The notes beneath the pieces are model-generated. The model made no database searches and was not told the origin of the DNA. It saw nothing but the letters and a program-made list of their open reading frames with translations. DNA of 64,000 nt from JBBECJ01 sp963763325 (GTDB taxonomy: Bacteria; Chloroflexota; Chloroflexia; Thermomicrobiales; CFX8), in the NCBI GenBank assembly GCA_963763325.1, contig CAVXOL010000024.1, forward strand, positions 620,001 through 684,000, in the 5' to 3' direction. Below are positions 38,813 through 48,462 of the stretch, piece after piece. Position 1 is the stretch's first letter; each line of letters begins with the position of its first letter. A program made the position numbers and the translations under genes.

Positions 38813-40448
38813 ATGACCTGGCCGAACCGTGGACTCGCCCATCGTCCTGTCGTATCAGGACGCAAGGGTGCAGTCGCCTCAGCGCACCCGCAGGCGTCAC
38901 TTGCGGGACTCAGAATCCTGCAACAGGGTGGGAATGCCGTCGATGCGGCGGTCGCCGTTGCGGCGGCGCTGAACGTCGTCGAGCCGTACATGTCCGGCGC
39001 TGGTGGCGTTGGCTACATGACGATCGCCGTGCCAGGGCGTTCGACGCCTATCGTCCTCGAATACATCGGGAAGGCACCAGCTGCGGCGACGCTGGATATG
39101 TTCAGCGAGCCGGGCAGCAAGGACGACGGCATCCGCTCGCCGCTCGTGCCGGGCGCGCTTGGTGGCTGGCTGGCGGCGCTGGAGCGGTATGGAACGATGG
39201 ACCGCGCGACGGTCTTTGCGCCGGCCATCGAGTACGCCCGCGACGGCTTCCCGGTCACGATCAAGAACCACGAGTTCATCGACGGCAACCGCGAGCGGGT
39301 GTTGCGCTGGCCAACATCAACCGCCGCATACCTGCATGACGGCGCAACGCCGACAACCGGCTCGATACTCAAGCAGCCTGATCTTGCGCGGACGCTTTGA
39401 GGCGGTTGTCGAAGGCGGCGCGGATGTCCTCTATCGCGGGCCGATCGGGGCCGAGATCGCGCGCTTCTCGCAAGAGAACGGTGGTTTGCTGACGGTTGAG
39501 GACCTGGCGAGCTATCAGCCGAGCTGGCAGGAGCCGATCGCGTCGACGTATCGGGGCTACACAACGTATTGTCCGCCGCTGCCGTGCAGCGGGATGCAAT
39601 ACCTGATCACGCTCAACATCGTCGAGGGATTCGAGATGGCCGAGATGGGGGCAGGAAGCGCCGACTACCTGCACCATCTGGCGGAGGCGATGAAGCTGGC
39701 CGTTGCCGATCGGACGACTTACGCGCCGAACCCGGCATCGCCGATCGAGTCACTGCTCTCGAAGGAATACGCGGCGACACGGCGCGGCCTGATCGATCCT
39801 GAGCGAGCCGCCTACAGCGGTGGCGAGCGGTTCACGTCACACAAGCTGCCGGATGAGATCCTGCCGGGTAGCTTCGAGTCGATCATGCGCGAGAGCACGA
39901 CCCACTTTGCGACGGCTGATGCCGGCGGCTGGGCCGTCTCCTGCACGCAGACTCTCGGCGGCGGCTTCGGCTCCGGTGTCGTGCATGGCAACACCGGACT
40001 CGCGCTCAACAACTTCGCCCACTGGTTCGACGACGATCCAGAGAGCCCAAACGTCATCGCGCCGAACAAGCAGGTCGAGATGTGCCTGGCGCCATCGCAG
40101 ACATGGCGTGACGGACAGCTCTTCGTGACGGTCGGGACACCCGGCTCGTTCGGGATCATGGAGACGACACCGCAGATGATGCTCAACGTCCTCGACCATG
40201 GCTACAGCATTCAGGCCGCCATCGAAGCGCCGCGGTTCAGGACGATTACCGGTCGGGAACTCATCATCGAGGGGCGCGTCCCAGAATCGGTGCTGGACGG
40301 TCTGCGCCGGAGGGGCCACGAGGTCGAAGTGCTCGATCCGTGGACGCCACTGGTCGGCGGCGGACAGGGGATCATGGTCGATCCCGACAGCGGCGCGTTG
40401 ATGGCCGGCGCCGATCCACGTCGCGACGGATACGCCCTCGCGCTCTAA
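38813..40448 (+). CDS. ggt: Gamma-glutamyltransferase, one frameshift
   Basis: About 545 residues of the Ntn-hydrolase GGT family. The large-subunit part has ASAHPQASLAGLRILQQGGN and SGAGGVGYMTI. The small subunit would begin at the Thr of ESTTHFATAD (the autoprocessing nucleophile), followed by QTLGGGFGSGV and TPGSFGIMETTPQM. The frame breaks at ~39398, where CTTTGA would read on correctly if one T were removed, a homopolymer indel. No signal peptide, so it is probably cytosolic. It would hydrolyse or transfer the gamma-glutamyl group of glutathione-like compounds, or act as a cephalosporin-acylase-like amidase. The ATG at 38813 follows GGAGGG. It heads a cluster with a D-cysteine desulfhydrase-like gene and peptide-type ABC genes. 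Confidence 0.86.
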
Positions 40449-40513
40449 CCAACCGCTGACAATCCACAACCGTATCGAACCGGTCGACATGGGACAACGG
40501 ACGAGGGGGAAGG

Positions 40514-41563
40514 ATGACAGCAACTCCGACGACACGATCGCTCAGCCGCGACGCGCTGGCTGAACGGATCGGGCAGTTACCGCGTGTCCGCTTCGCACAC
40601 CTGCCGACGCCGCTCGAAGAGGCGCCGCGACTGCGCGAAGCGCTAGGGTCCAACGCGCCGCGAATCTTCATCAAGCGCGACGACACGACCGGCCTGGCTC
40701 TGGGTGGTAACAAAGTCCGCCATCTGGAGTTCCGCATGGGCGACATCCAGGCAAAAGGCGCCGACACACTGATCGTGACAAACGTCGCCCAGTCGAACCA
40801 TGCGCGGCTGCACACGGCGCTGGCGGCCAGGTTCGGGCTAACGAGCTACATCATCAAGATCCCGAGCCGGAAGGACGATCCGGTCAACGGCAACCTGCTG
40901 CTCGACCATATCCTTGGCGCGCGAATCGTTGAAGCATCCAGCGCCGACCCGGCGACGATCGACCGGGAGCTGGCTGAACTGGTCAGCAAGCTGGAGGCCG
41001 ACGGACACGTCGTTTACAACGTGCCAAAGGATGGCTTCTCGAAGATCGCCGGGACGTGCGCGTACCTGCTTGGCGCGACCGAGCTGCTGGCGCAGCTCGA
41101 TGAGCGTGGTATTCAGGCAGACCATATCTTCCTCGCCTCCGGGACGTCGTCGGCCGGGCTGGCGCTGGCCGGCAAGCTGCTCGGAGAGCGATACCGAGTC
41201 CACCCTGTCAGCGTCGGAGGCAGTCGAGCCGAGATTGAGGCCTACGTCTGTGGCGCGGCGAACGGTGCGGCCGAGCTGCTGGGTTTCGAGACACGACTGG
41301 CCCCGCCCGACGTCAGCATCCACGACGAGTATGTCGGCGAGGCCTATGGGATTCCTACCGATGCAGGGTTGGCCGCACTGCTGCTGGCCGCGCGGACTGA
41401 AGGACTCATCCTCGACCCGGTCTACACGTCCAAAGCACTCGCAGCGCTCGTAGATCAGATATCGCTAGGCAACATCGGACGCGAGGAAACGGTCGTCTTC
41501 GTCCACACCGGCGGGCTCCCAATCACATTTGCATACAGCGAGGAGATCATGAGCAGCATCTAG
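40514..41563 (+). CDS. PLP-dependent D-cysteine desulfhydrase/ACC deaminase family enzyme
   Basis: 349 residues, fold type II PLP enzyme. The cofactor Lys lies in LGGNKVRHLEF, the substrate loop is VAQSNHARLHTALAA, the phosphate-binding loop is LASGTSSAGLALAG, and VFVHTGGLPITFAY is the C-terminal Gly-rich motif. Family members convert D-cysteine to pyruvate, H2S and ammonia, or open 1-aminocyclopropane-1-carboxylate. SNHAR favours the desulfhydrase/racemase side but is not decisive. Located 65 bases after ggt, so a role in breakdown of cysteine-containing or D-amino-acid peptides is plausible. Confidence 0.82.
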   Translation: MTATPTTRSLSRDALAERIGQLPRVRFAHLPTPLEEAPRLREALGSNAPRIFIKRDDTTGLALGGNKVRHLEFRMGDIQAKGADTLIVTNVAQSNHARLHTALAARFGLTSYIIKIPSRKDDPVNGNLLLDHILGARIVEASSADPATIDRELAELVSKLEADGHVVYNVPKDGFSKIAGTCAYLLGATELLAQLDERGIQADHIFLASGTSSAGLALAGKLLGERYRVHPVSVGGSRAEIEAYVCGAANGAAELLGFETRLAPPDVSIHDEYVGEAYGIPTDAGLAALLLAARTEGLILDPVYTSKALAALVDQISLGNIGREETVVFVHTGGLPITFAYSEEIMSSI

Positions 41564-41654
41564 AGGGCTGTGTGGCCAGAGAGGAGGTTGTCAGGCGAAA
41601 CGTGCCAGGAGGAGTGTGAGCATCGGACTCGACATCGTACGAGGAGGAAATCGC

Positions 41655-43481
41655 ATGGCTGACACGGAGTACAACCTACGAGACAGGCTGCCCAACTTCA
41701 AGCTGAGCCGGAGGCTCTTTCTGGGTGCAATGGCCGGAACATTCGCGGCCTCTCTGCTAGCGGCCTGTGGCGGCGATGACGATGACGACGACGATGTCGA
41801 TCCAACCAACACAACAGGCACGTCCGGCCAGACATCGACCGAAGCACCTGATGCCGAGGCAACCGAAGCGCCTGATGCCGAGGCAACCGAAGCCCCGGCG
41901 GGCGAGACCGCGGAGATGGCCGAGGAAACGCCAACATCTGGCGGCGGCGAAGAGGTGCGCGGAACGGGCGTTCGCGAATTCGACAACCCAGAGGCGGGTA
42001 CACCAGAGGGCAACAAGCCTGAGGAGTTGATCCTCGCCTGGGGCACGGACCAGTTCACGACGCACGGCATCGACCCGCAGTTGCACGTCGGTACGATCGC
42101 CGAGACGAAGCTGCGACACTTGTACGAGCCGCTGGTCAAGTTCGAGCGTGACCTGGTCACGATCTCACCCTGCCTCGCGACAGCCTGGGAGCGGATTGAT
42201 GACCTGACGGTCCAGTTCCAGTTGCGCGAGGGCGTCTCGTTCCACAACGGCGAGCCGTTCAATGCCGAGGCCGTTGCCTACAGCATCATGCGCCCGTTGA
42301 GCGACGAGACACCGGGCGATGCGCGCAGCACCTATACCATCATCGAGAGCGTCGAGGTCGTCGACGACATGACGGTCAACGTCATAACCAGCAAACCAGA
42401 CCCGGCCCTGCTGGCTCGGATGACCGGCTTCCATATGGTCATCGTCGAGCCCAAGTGGGCCGCCCAGGGCGTCGAGGTCGTCTCGTCCGAAGCAGTCGGC
42501 ACAGGCCCGTACAAGTTCGTCTCATGGTCCCCGAACGAGGATCTCGTCGTTGAAGCCAACGAGGAATACTGGGACGGCGCGCCAAGTATCAAGAAGGTGC
42601 GGATGACGACGATCGTCGAGCAGGCGACGCGGGTGGCCGCGTTGCGGGCCGGTGACGTGCACGTCGCGAAGGACATGCCGCCGGAAGAGCTTGACTCTAT
42701 CAACGAGAGCGGGCGGTCGAGGGCGGTGCGGGCGGTCAGCAACCGCGTTCCGTTCTACTTCATGACCGTCGAGGTCGAGCCGTTTGACAACCCGCTCGTC
42801 CGCCAGGCGATCAACTACGCAGCCAATGTCGACGGCGTGATCGAAGCGATCGTGCTCGGCAACGCCAACCGGGTCTCGACCATCATCGGTCCGTGGATCT
42901 TCGGCTTCGATCCAACGCTTGAGCCGTACCCGCACGACCCGGAGAGGGCCAAGGAGCTATTGACCGAAGCGGGATATCCGGATGGCATCGACATCCAGAT
43001 CTGGCACATTCAGGGGCGCTACCCGAAGGACAAGGAAGTCGCCGAGGCGATGGCGCAGGAGATGGCCCAGGCCGGCATCCGCTGCACGCCGGAACTGCGT
43101 GAGGCGGCGACGTTGACCGACATGCAGATCGCCAAAGAGACGCCTGGCCTGATCTTCGCCTCCTGGGGCAACTGGTTCTTCGACGCCGACAACAGCTTCG
43201 TGCCTCTCTTCGGCTGTGAACAGGCGGCCGCGTTCAACGACTGGCGTCGTCCGTATGGCTGCAACCAGGAGTTCGAGGACGTGATCCAGGCTGCCCGCAT
43301 CGAACTCGATGTCGAGGCACGACAGGCGCTGTACGCCGATGCCCAGCGGATCCTGTACGAGGATGCAGGCGCGCTCTTCATGTACCAGCTCGTCGACATG
43401 TTCGGCGTTGACAACTGGGTGAGATGGGAGCCGCGTCACGACGAGATGATGTGGGCGCACGAGATGGAGTGGAACGAGTAG
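41655..43481 (+). CDS. ABC transporter substrate-binding lipoprotein, family 5 (peptide type)
   Basis: 608 residues. The signal region KLSRRLFLGAMAG...SLLAACGG combines twin Arg with a lipobox Cys, so it is likely Tat-exported and lipid-anchored. An acidic/Thr linker follows, with a duplicated EAPDAEAT unit. The SBP_bac_5 domain has LVKFERDLVTISPCLATAWE, FHNGEPFNAEAVAYSIM and VGTGPYKFVSWSPNEDL. It binds oligopeptides or related solutes and delivers them to the two permeases downstream. GAGGAGG precedes the ATG at 41655, better than 41616. No ATPase gene is present in the cluster, so ATPases must come from elsewhere. Confidence 0.92.
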   Translation: MADTEYNLRDRLPNFKLSRRLFLGAMAGTFAASLLAACGGDDDDDDDVDPTNTTGTSGQTSTEAPDAEATEAPDAEATEAPAGETAEMAEETPTSGGGEEVRGTGVREFDNPEAGTPEGNKPEELILAWGTDQFTTHGIDPQLHVGTIAETKLRHLYEPLVKFERDLVTISPCLATAWERIDDLTVQFQLREGVSFHNGEPFNAEAVAYSIMRPLSDETPGDARSTYTIIESVEVVDDMTVNVITSKPDPALLARMTGFHMVIVEPKWAAQGVEVVSSEAVGTGPYKFVSWSPNEDLVVEANEEYWDGAPSIKKVRMTTIVEQATRVAALRAGDVHVAKDMPPEELDSINESGRSRAVRAVSNRVPFYFMTVEVEPFDNPLVRQAINYAANVDGVIEAIVLGNANRVSTIIGPWIFGFDPTLEPYPHDPERAKELLTEAGYPDGIDIQIWHIQGRYPKDKEVAEAMAQEMAQAGIRCTPELREAATLTDMQIAKETPGLIFASWGNWFFDADNSFVPLFGCEQAAAFNDWRRPYGCNQEFEDVIQAARIELDVEARQALYADAQRILYEDAGALFMYQLVDMFGVDNWVRWEPRHDEMMWAHEMEWNE

Positions 43482-43488
43482 CAGGAGC

Positions 43489-43590
43489 GTCGGGAATCGG
43501 GAATCGTCGATCGGGAATCGGGGACTGGATAGCGAAGCGGAGCGCGTGTCCTCCGTTCCGATTCCCGATTCCCGATCGGCAATTCCCGAC
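43489..43590. repeat. Large imperfect hairpin of GGGAATCG words
   Basis: Left arm from 43489 (GTCGGGAATCGGGAATCG, then ATCGGGAATCGGGGAC) and right arm 43559-43590 (CGATTCCCGATTCCCGATCG, then AATTCCCGAC) are largely complementary. It lies between the binding-protein gene and the first permease. It could attenuate permease expression or stabilise the upstream mRNA end. Confidence 0.6.
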
Positions 43591-43607
43591 GAACAGGATA
43601 GAGAGTC

Positions 43608-44532
43608 ATGACACAGTACATCATTCGTCGCCTGCTGCAGTCGATCCTCGTGATCCTCGGCGTCGTGACGGCAGTCTTCATTATCACGAACATGACGGGC
43701 GACCCGGTCGCGCTGATGCTGGGCGAAGCGTCGAGCGCAGAAGACATCGAGCGCCTCCGAGATCAACTCGGCCTGAACGAGCCGCTCTATGTCCAATACC
43801 TTAATTTCCTCGCCGACGCCGCTCGCGGCGACTTCCAGGAATCGTTGCGGTTCGGCGGATTCTCGTCGATGGAGGTCGTCCTCGACCGGTATCCACGGAC
43901 GCTCGCGTTGGCCGGCGTCGCCCTGTTTATCTCCGTGACCCTTGGGGTCATCCTCGGCATCGTCTCGGCGATCAAGCGATATACAGTCGTCGACAACTTC
44001 GTTATGTTGTTGGCATTGCTGGGACAGTCGATACCGAACTTCTGGCTCGGGATCATGCTGATCCTGTTCTTCGCCGTCAATCTCGGCTGGTTCCCGTCGC
44101 AGGGCTACAGCCTGTCGCCTGAAGTACCTGCTGCTGCCGGCCATCACACTGGCTGCGCCGAGCCTTGCCCGACTGACGCGGCTGACCCGTTCCGGGATGC
44201 TCGATGTGATGTCGGCTGACTTCGTCAGAACCGCACGGGCGAAGGGGCTGCGAGAGAGGATCGTCATCTCACGTCACGCCTTCAAGAACACCGCCATCCC
44301 GCTCGTGACGGTGATCGGGCTGGACTTCGGCAACCTGCTGGCCGGCGCAATCATCACCGAGCAGATCTTCCAGTGGGACGGCGTCGGGCAACTGCTGGTG
44401 ACGTCGATCAACAGCCGCGACTTCCCGGTCGTCCAGGCCGCCACGTTCATCATCGCCGCCAGCTTCGTGATGATCAATCTGCTGGTCGATCTGATCTACA
44501 CCTGGCTCGACCCCCGCGTGCGGCTGACATGA
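43608..44532 (+). CDS. ABC transporter permease, DppB/OppB type, one frameshift
   Basis: About 307 residues, six predicted helices. MTQYIIRRLLQSILVILGVV is the standard OppB-type start, DQLGLNEPLYVQYLNFL the conserved periplasmic part, and MSADFVRTARAKGL the EAA loop that contacts the ATPase. FPVVQAATFIIAASFVMINL is the last helix. The frame breaks near 44115: after GYSLS the correct reading continues LKYLLLPAITLAAPSLARL in another frame, then meets the in-frame MLDVMSADF. Probably an indel error. Inner-membrane partner of the next gene. Confidence 0.88.
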
Positions 44533-44590
44533 CCAAACCGACAACGACTCGCCGGAGAATCAGCCTGCGCACGCGTAACCTGGAGGACCG

Positions 44591-45556
44591 ATGATCAAGC
44601 GCGAGATCGCCGCGCAGCCACCGACGCTGGCGGATGCCTTCAAAGAGGTTCGGGACCAGCGTTCGGCGACGGGTCGTGCATTTCGAATGCTGCGACGCAA
44701 CAGGCTCGGTGTGATCGGATTCGCGATCCTGGTGCTCGTCGCCTTCGCGGCCATATTCGCGCCGTTTATCGTCCCCTACGACGTGGATGCGCCGGGAGTG
44801 TTGACCGAGCGGCTCCATTGTCCGGTTTTGACCAGTTGCCCACGCTATGGGACATCCGAGACGATCGAAGGTTCAACGAAGCACATCCTCGGAACCGATC
44901 AGCTCGGCCGGGATATTCTGACACGGGTCATCTATGGTGCTCGAGTGTCACTCATCGTTGGAATCACTGCCGTCCTGCTCGGTGCCGGGTTCGGCACGAC
45001 GATGGGACTCTTCTCCGGCTACTACGGCGGCATGCTGGACGCAATCATCATGCGGATTGGCGACATCTTCCTTGCCTTCCCATATCTGCTCCTGGCGATC
45101 GCGATCGTCGCGGTCCTCGGTGGTGGGCTGGTGAACGTGATCATCGTGCTGGCGATCGCGACCTGGGTGCCGTACGCGCGGCTGACGAGAGGATCGGTCC
45201 TCTCGGCCAAAGCCCAGGAATACATTGTCGCCGCACGAGCGATCGGCGTGTCGGACGGCAAACTGCTCTTCAGACATCTCCTGCCCAACATCGTCACGCC
45301 AATCATCGTCTACGGCACATTCGCGGTTGCGGCCGCCATCATCGCCGAAGCCGGACTCTCGTTTCTCGGACTCGGCGTCGGCTCTTCCCAGCCGACCTGG
45401 GGCAACATGCTCGCCGATGGCCGGGCGTATCTCTCGACCGCCTGGTGGCTGGCGACAATTCCGGGCCTGGCGATCATGCTGACGGTCCTGTCGATCAATC
45501 TGATCGGCGACTGGCTGCGTGACGCGCTTGACCCGCAATTGCGAAACATTGAGTAG
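44591..45556 (+). CDS. ABC transporter permease, DppC/OppC type
   Basis: 321 residues, intact. The soluble N-terminus leads to helix 1 (LGVIGFAILVLVAFAAIFAP), then LGTDQLGRDILTRVIYGAR, the OppC signature, and the EAA loop YIVAARAIGVSDGKLLFRHL followed by LPNIVTPIIV. The C-terminal LDPQLRNIE tail is typical. It pairs with the OppB-type permease to form the channel. GGAGGA lies 4-5 bases before the ATG. No nucleotide-binding subunits follow; the next gene is prfB. Confidence 0.92.
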   Translation: MIKREIAAQPPTLADAFKEVRDQRSATGRAFRMLRRNRLGVIGFAILVLVAFAAIFAPFIVPYDVDAPGVLTERLHCPVLTSCPRYGTSETIEGSTKHILGTDQLGRDILTRVIYGARVSLIVGITAVLLGAGFGTTMGLFSGYYGGMLDAIIMRIGDIFLAFPYLLLAIAIVAVLGGGLVNVIIVLAIATWVPYARLTRGSVLSAKAQEYIVAARAIGVSDGKLLFRHLLPNIVTPIIVYGTFAVAAAIIAEAGLSFLGLGVGSSQPTWGNMLADGRAYLSTAWWLATIPGLAIMLTVLSINLIGDWLRDALDPQLRNIE

Positions 45557-45561
45557 CGGAA

Positions 45562-45673
45562 TCGGGAGTCGAGACTCGGGAAACGGGCGTGAGTCGCCAA
45601 GGCAGCTTCGGTGAAAGCGTCTCGTGTCGAATGCCGTGATCGGCGTGACCTGTCCACAAACTCCGACTCCCGA
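45562..45673. repeat. Inverted repeat TCGGGAGTCG ... CGACTCCCGA
   Basis: Ten-base perfect arms at 45562-45571 and 45664-45673, directly after the permease stop; the left side continues GAGACTCGGGAAACGGG in the same word style as 43489-43590. Possible transcript end. Confidence 0.4.
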
Positions 45674-45765
45674 CCTCCTGCTCCGCTTGCTACACTTCCA
45701 GCGACAACGCGACAGTCATGTCGCGCTGAATCGATAGTCGCCAACCGATGAAGGCAGATGATCAG

Positions 45766-46902
45766 ATGGAACAGACAATCGGCAGTACGCTCGAGAGCAT
45801 CCGCACCCGGCTCGATCTGATTGGGGTGCGTCTTTGACTTGGCCGGGAAACGGCGGGACATAGGCGAACTGGAATCACTCTCGGTCGAGCCGGGTTTCTG
45901 GGATGATCCCCAGAAGGCCCAGCGAGTCATGCGCCAGATCACAGGTCTGCGCGATCAGGTCGACGGCTGGGAGGCGATGCGCTCCCAGGTCGATGATCTG
46001 CTTGAACTGAACGAGCTGGCCGACCAGGACGATGAGGCGATGAACGTCGAGATTCGCGACGCAGACCGATGCGCTCGGTGCATCAACTCGATCGGATGGA
46101 GATCCAGCTACTCCTGCTCTGGTGAGTATGACGACCACGACGCACTTCTGGCCGTCCACGCCGGGACCGGTGGCGTCGACGCTCAGGACTGGGCCGAGAT
46201 GCTGGCGCGGATGTACATGCGCTGGGCAGAAAAGCGCGGGTTCCAGACGGCGATCCTCGACTGGACAGAAGGCGATGAAGCCGGAATCAAGAGCGCGACG
46301 ATCGAGATCCGCGGCCCGTATGCCTACGGCTATAGCAAGGCCGAGGCGGGGCAACACCGGCTGGTCAGACTCTCGCCGTTCGACGCGGCGCACCGACGGC
46401 ACACCGCCTTCGCCCTGGTCGAGGTTTTGCCGGAGGTCGAGGACGACGCCGGCAGTCGAGATCCGCGACGAGGACATCCGGATCGACGCCTACCGCGCAT
46501 CCGGAGCTGGTGGCCAGCATGTCAACAAGACGTCGTCTGCAATCCGGATCACCCACTTTCCGACCGGGATCGTCGTGACCTGCCAGGACGAACGCTCACA
46601 ACTCCAGAATCGCGAGTCGGCGATGAAGATCCTGCGTGGGAAGCTGGTCGAGCTCAAGCTGCGCGAACAGGCCGACGAACGCTCGCGAATCAAGGGTGAT
46701 CACGTCTCCGAGGGTTGGGGAAGCACGAATCCGGTCGTACGTCCTGCAGCCGTACACGATGGTGACCGACCACCGGACTGACTTCTCGACCGCCAACGTC
46801 CAGGCAGTCCTCGATGGCGACATCGACCCGTTGGTCGACGCATATCTGCACCAGCAGCTCGAAGAGCAGGGCGCCGCGGAGACGATCGCCAGCGGAGAGT
46901 AA
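45766..46902 (+). CDS. prfB: Peptide chain release factor 2 (programmed +1 frameshift plus further breaks)
   Basis: Starts MEQTIGSTLESIRTRLDLIG (ATG 45766; an in-frame ATG at 45748 is also possible). It meets CTT TGA C at 45832-45838, then resumes in +1 as DLAGKRRDIGELESLSVEPG. HAGTGGVDAQDWAEM, the SPF motif (VRLSPFDA) for UGA/UAA recognition, and the catalytic GGQ in SGAGGQHVNKTSSA are visible, ending in SYVLQPYTMVTDHRT. Beyond the natural recoding site, additional single-base shifts occur at ~46060-46110 (about three, net in frame), ~46450 and ~46725. As RF2 is normally essential, these are most likely sequence errors; a decayed second copy is the alternative. Confidence 0.85.
45823..45838 (+). 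promoter_or_regulatory. prfB autoregulatory +1 frameshift site
   Basis: GGGG (45823-45826), acting as an internal Shine-Dalgarno, is followed by CGT and the slippery CTT TGA C (45832-45838), with UGA as codon 24. The downstream +1 frame encodes RF2. This is the classical feedback in which low RF2 favours frameshifting. Confidence 0.85.
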
Positions 46903-46972
46903 CGAATCTGCACTCGCCGCGCGAGACGAGTCGGGGCATCGCCCAGATCGGGCCGCAACGGCGTCACGCAAG

Positions 46973-48293
46973 GTGAGCGCGCTGCCGCGCTTCTGCAGCG
47001 TACTGGCTCCTGGCGATTCTGCTGGTGCTCGGCGGGTTCGTGGCGTTTGCCATGCCAGAGCCGGTCGCGCGCGCAGTCCGACGCAGTGTTCAGCGAAATG
47101 AGCGGGAATGCCGAGTTTCGGGCAATCTCTGACCTTTGGGGTGACGGTCGAGTCGGCGACACCAATCGTGGACGGCGGAATTGTACTGGCACGCCGCCGG
47201 TGACACTGAACTGTCCGCCGCCTATCCAGAGCTCGAACCGGGCAACAGATTGAGATCGACCACGAGGTTGACCTCTCGTTTGAATACTTGCCGCCAGGGC
47301 TCGACATCATCTACTTCTGGCGCGTCATCGACAGCGCCGGGAATGCGACCGACTCCGAAGAGCAGATCCTGTTCTACATGGACGACGGGCCTGACTGGGA
47401 ATCGCTCACGAACGGTCTCGTGACGCTCTGGTGGTACTCGGGCAACCAGGAGTTCGGCGAGGACATGCTCGAGACTGCCAACCGGACGATCGAGACACTG
47501 GCAACCCGCTTCGATGTCGACGCCGACGAGCCGATCCGAATGGTCATCTACGGGAGCGACGACGATTTCATGGAGGCGCTTCCGCCAAACTCTGCCGACT
47601 GGATCGGTGGCCAGGCCCACCCGGCGCTCAACCTGATCGTCGCGCAGATTGTGCCGGGAGCAGGAGCCGAACGCGAGGTCCGCGCAGGATGATCCCGCAC
47701 GAGGTCAGCCACCTGATCCTGGACCAGGCAACCGAGAATCCATGGAACTCGCCGCCCAACTGGCTTGACGAGGGGTTGGCAGTCTACAACCAGGAGACGC
47801 CGGACAGCGACCTGCCCGGCATCCTCGATGAAGCGGTCGACGACGGCGAACTGATCCCGGTCCGGGCGCTCAGTTCCAGTTTCCCGGTCGATCCCGATCA
47901 GGCGTACCTTTCGTATGCCGAGAGTCATTCGATCGTGACCTACATCATTGAGGAGCTTGGCGAATCCGAACTGGCGGAACTGATCGCCATCTTCCGCGAG
48001 GAAGTCTCCTACGACGAAGCGGTTGAACGCGCTCTCGGGATGAGCGTTGAAGAGCTGGATGCCGAGCTGGAAGGCATGGCTCGGCTACGAGGGCGACAGC
48101 CAGCCAACCGGCAACAACAGCGATGCCGATACACCGCCACGCTCCCAGACCGATAATGACGAAGACGACTGACCTCTCCCGCAACGAGTTGATCGGTGTT
48201 CTCGCCTGCACAGGTTTCATGTCGTTGGGTGGTTTGGGGCTGTTTATCGTCGCTCTTCGGAAAGTCCGTTCGTTTGGCGGGTCCGGTTCGTAG
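46973..48293 (+). CDS. Membrane-anchored gluzincin-type metallopeptidase, multiple frameshifts
   Basis: Segments in changing frames assemble into one ~440-residue protein. In order: signal/TM YWLLAILLVLGGFVAFA (~47005); a beta-rich region GVTVESATPIVDGGIVLYWH and DHEVDLSFEYLPPG; PIRMVIYGSDDDFMEAL; the zinc site HEVSHLIL (47701) with the downstream Glu ligand in NWLDEGLAVYNQ; helical C-terminal part; Asp/Thr/Pro linker; and a final helix ELIGVLACTGFMSLGGLGLF with a basic tail and TAG at 48291. Breaks lie near 47000, 47245, 47690 and 48175. HEXXH...E placement fits the peptidase MA-like/M1-related gluzincins. It would face the outside, anchored at both ends. The start is uncertain. Confidence 0.72.
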
Positions 48294-48361
48294 ACGGCGA
48301 CGCTCGAACCTGTCCAATGCGAGACTCTGACTACGCACCAGAGATCAGATGACGCACCGCC

Positions 48362-48371
48362 GTGTACGTAC
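48362..48371 (+). promoter_or_regulatory. GTGTACGTAC motif upstream of the hrcA promoter
   Basis: Lies 12 bp upstream of the -35 element of hrcA, an activator-like position. Same 10-mer as at 10323 and 58110. Confidence 0.4.
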
Positions 48372-48383
48372 TGGCCTACAACC

Positions 48384-48413
48384 TTGACACTACTTGTATC
48401 AACCTGCTATCAT
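48384..48413 (+). promoter_or_regulatory. Housekeeping promoter of hrcA-grpE-dnaK
   Basis: TTGACA (48384-48389), 18-bp spacer, TATCAT (48408-48413). CIRCE begins 10 bp downstream, so HrcA bound there would block initiation. Confidence 0.75.
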
Positions 48414-48422
48414 ATTCACTCG

Positions 48423-48449
48423 TTAGCACTCATTTGAATAGAGTGCTAA
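48423..48449. promoter_or_regulatory. CIRCE operator
   Basis: TTAGCACTC - 9 bp - GAGTGCTAA, a perfect match to the CIRCE consensus, ending 13 bases before the hrcA ATG. Target of HrcA. Confidence 0.97.
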
Positions 48450-48462
48450 GAGGTGGGTTTGG

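Noticed and set aside
41832..41905. Tandem DNA repeat in the binding-protein gene
   Set aside because: It encodes a duplicated EAPDAEAT linker unit after the lipobox, a common flexible-linker expansion rather than a mobile or CRISPR repeat.
42957..44267. 436-codon minus-strand frame across the binding protein and permease genes
   Set aside because: Opposite strand of two recognisable ABC genes; translation is Arg/Asp/His-rich without structure.
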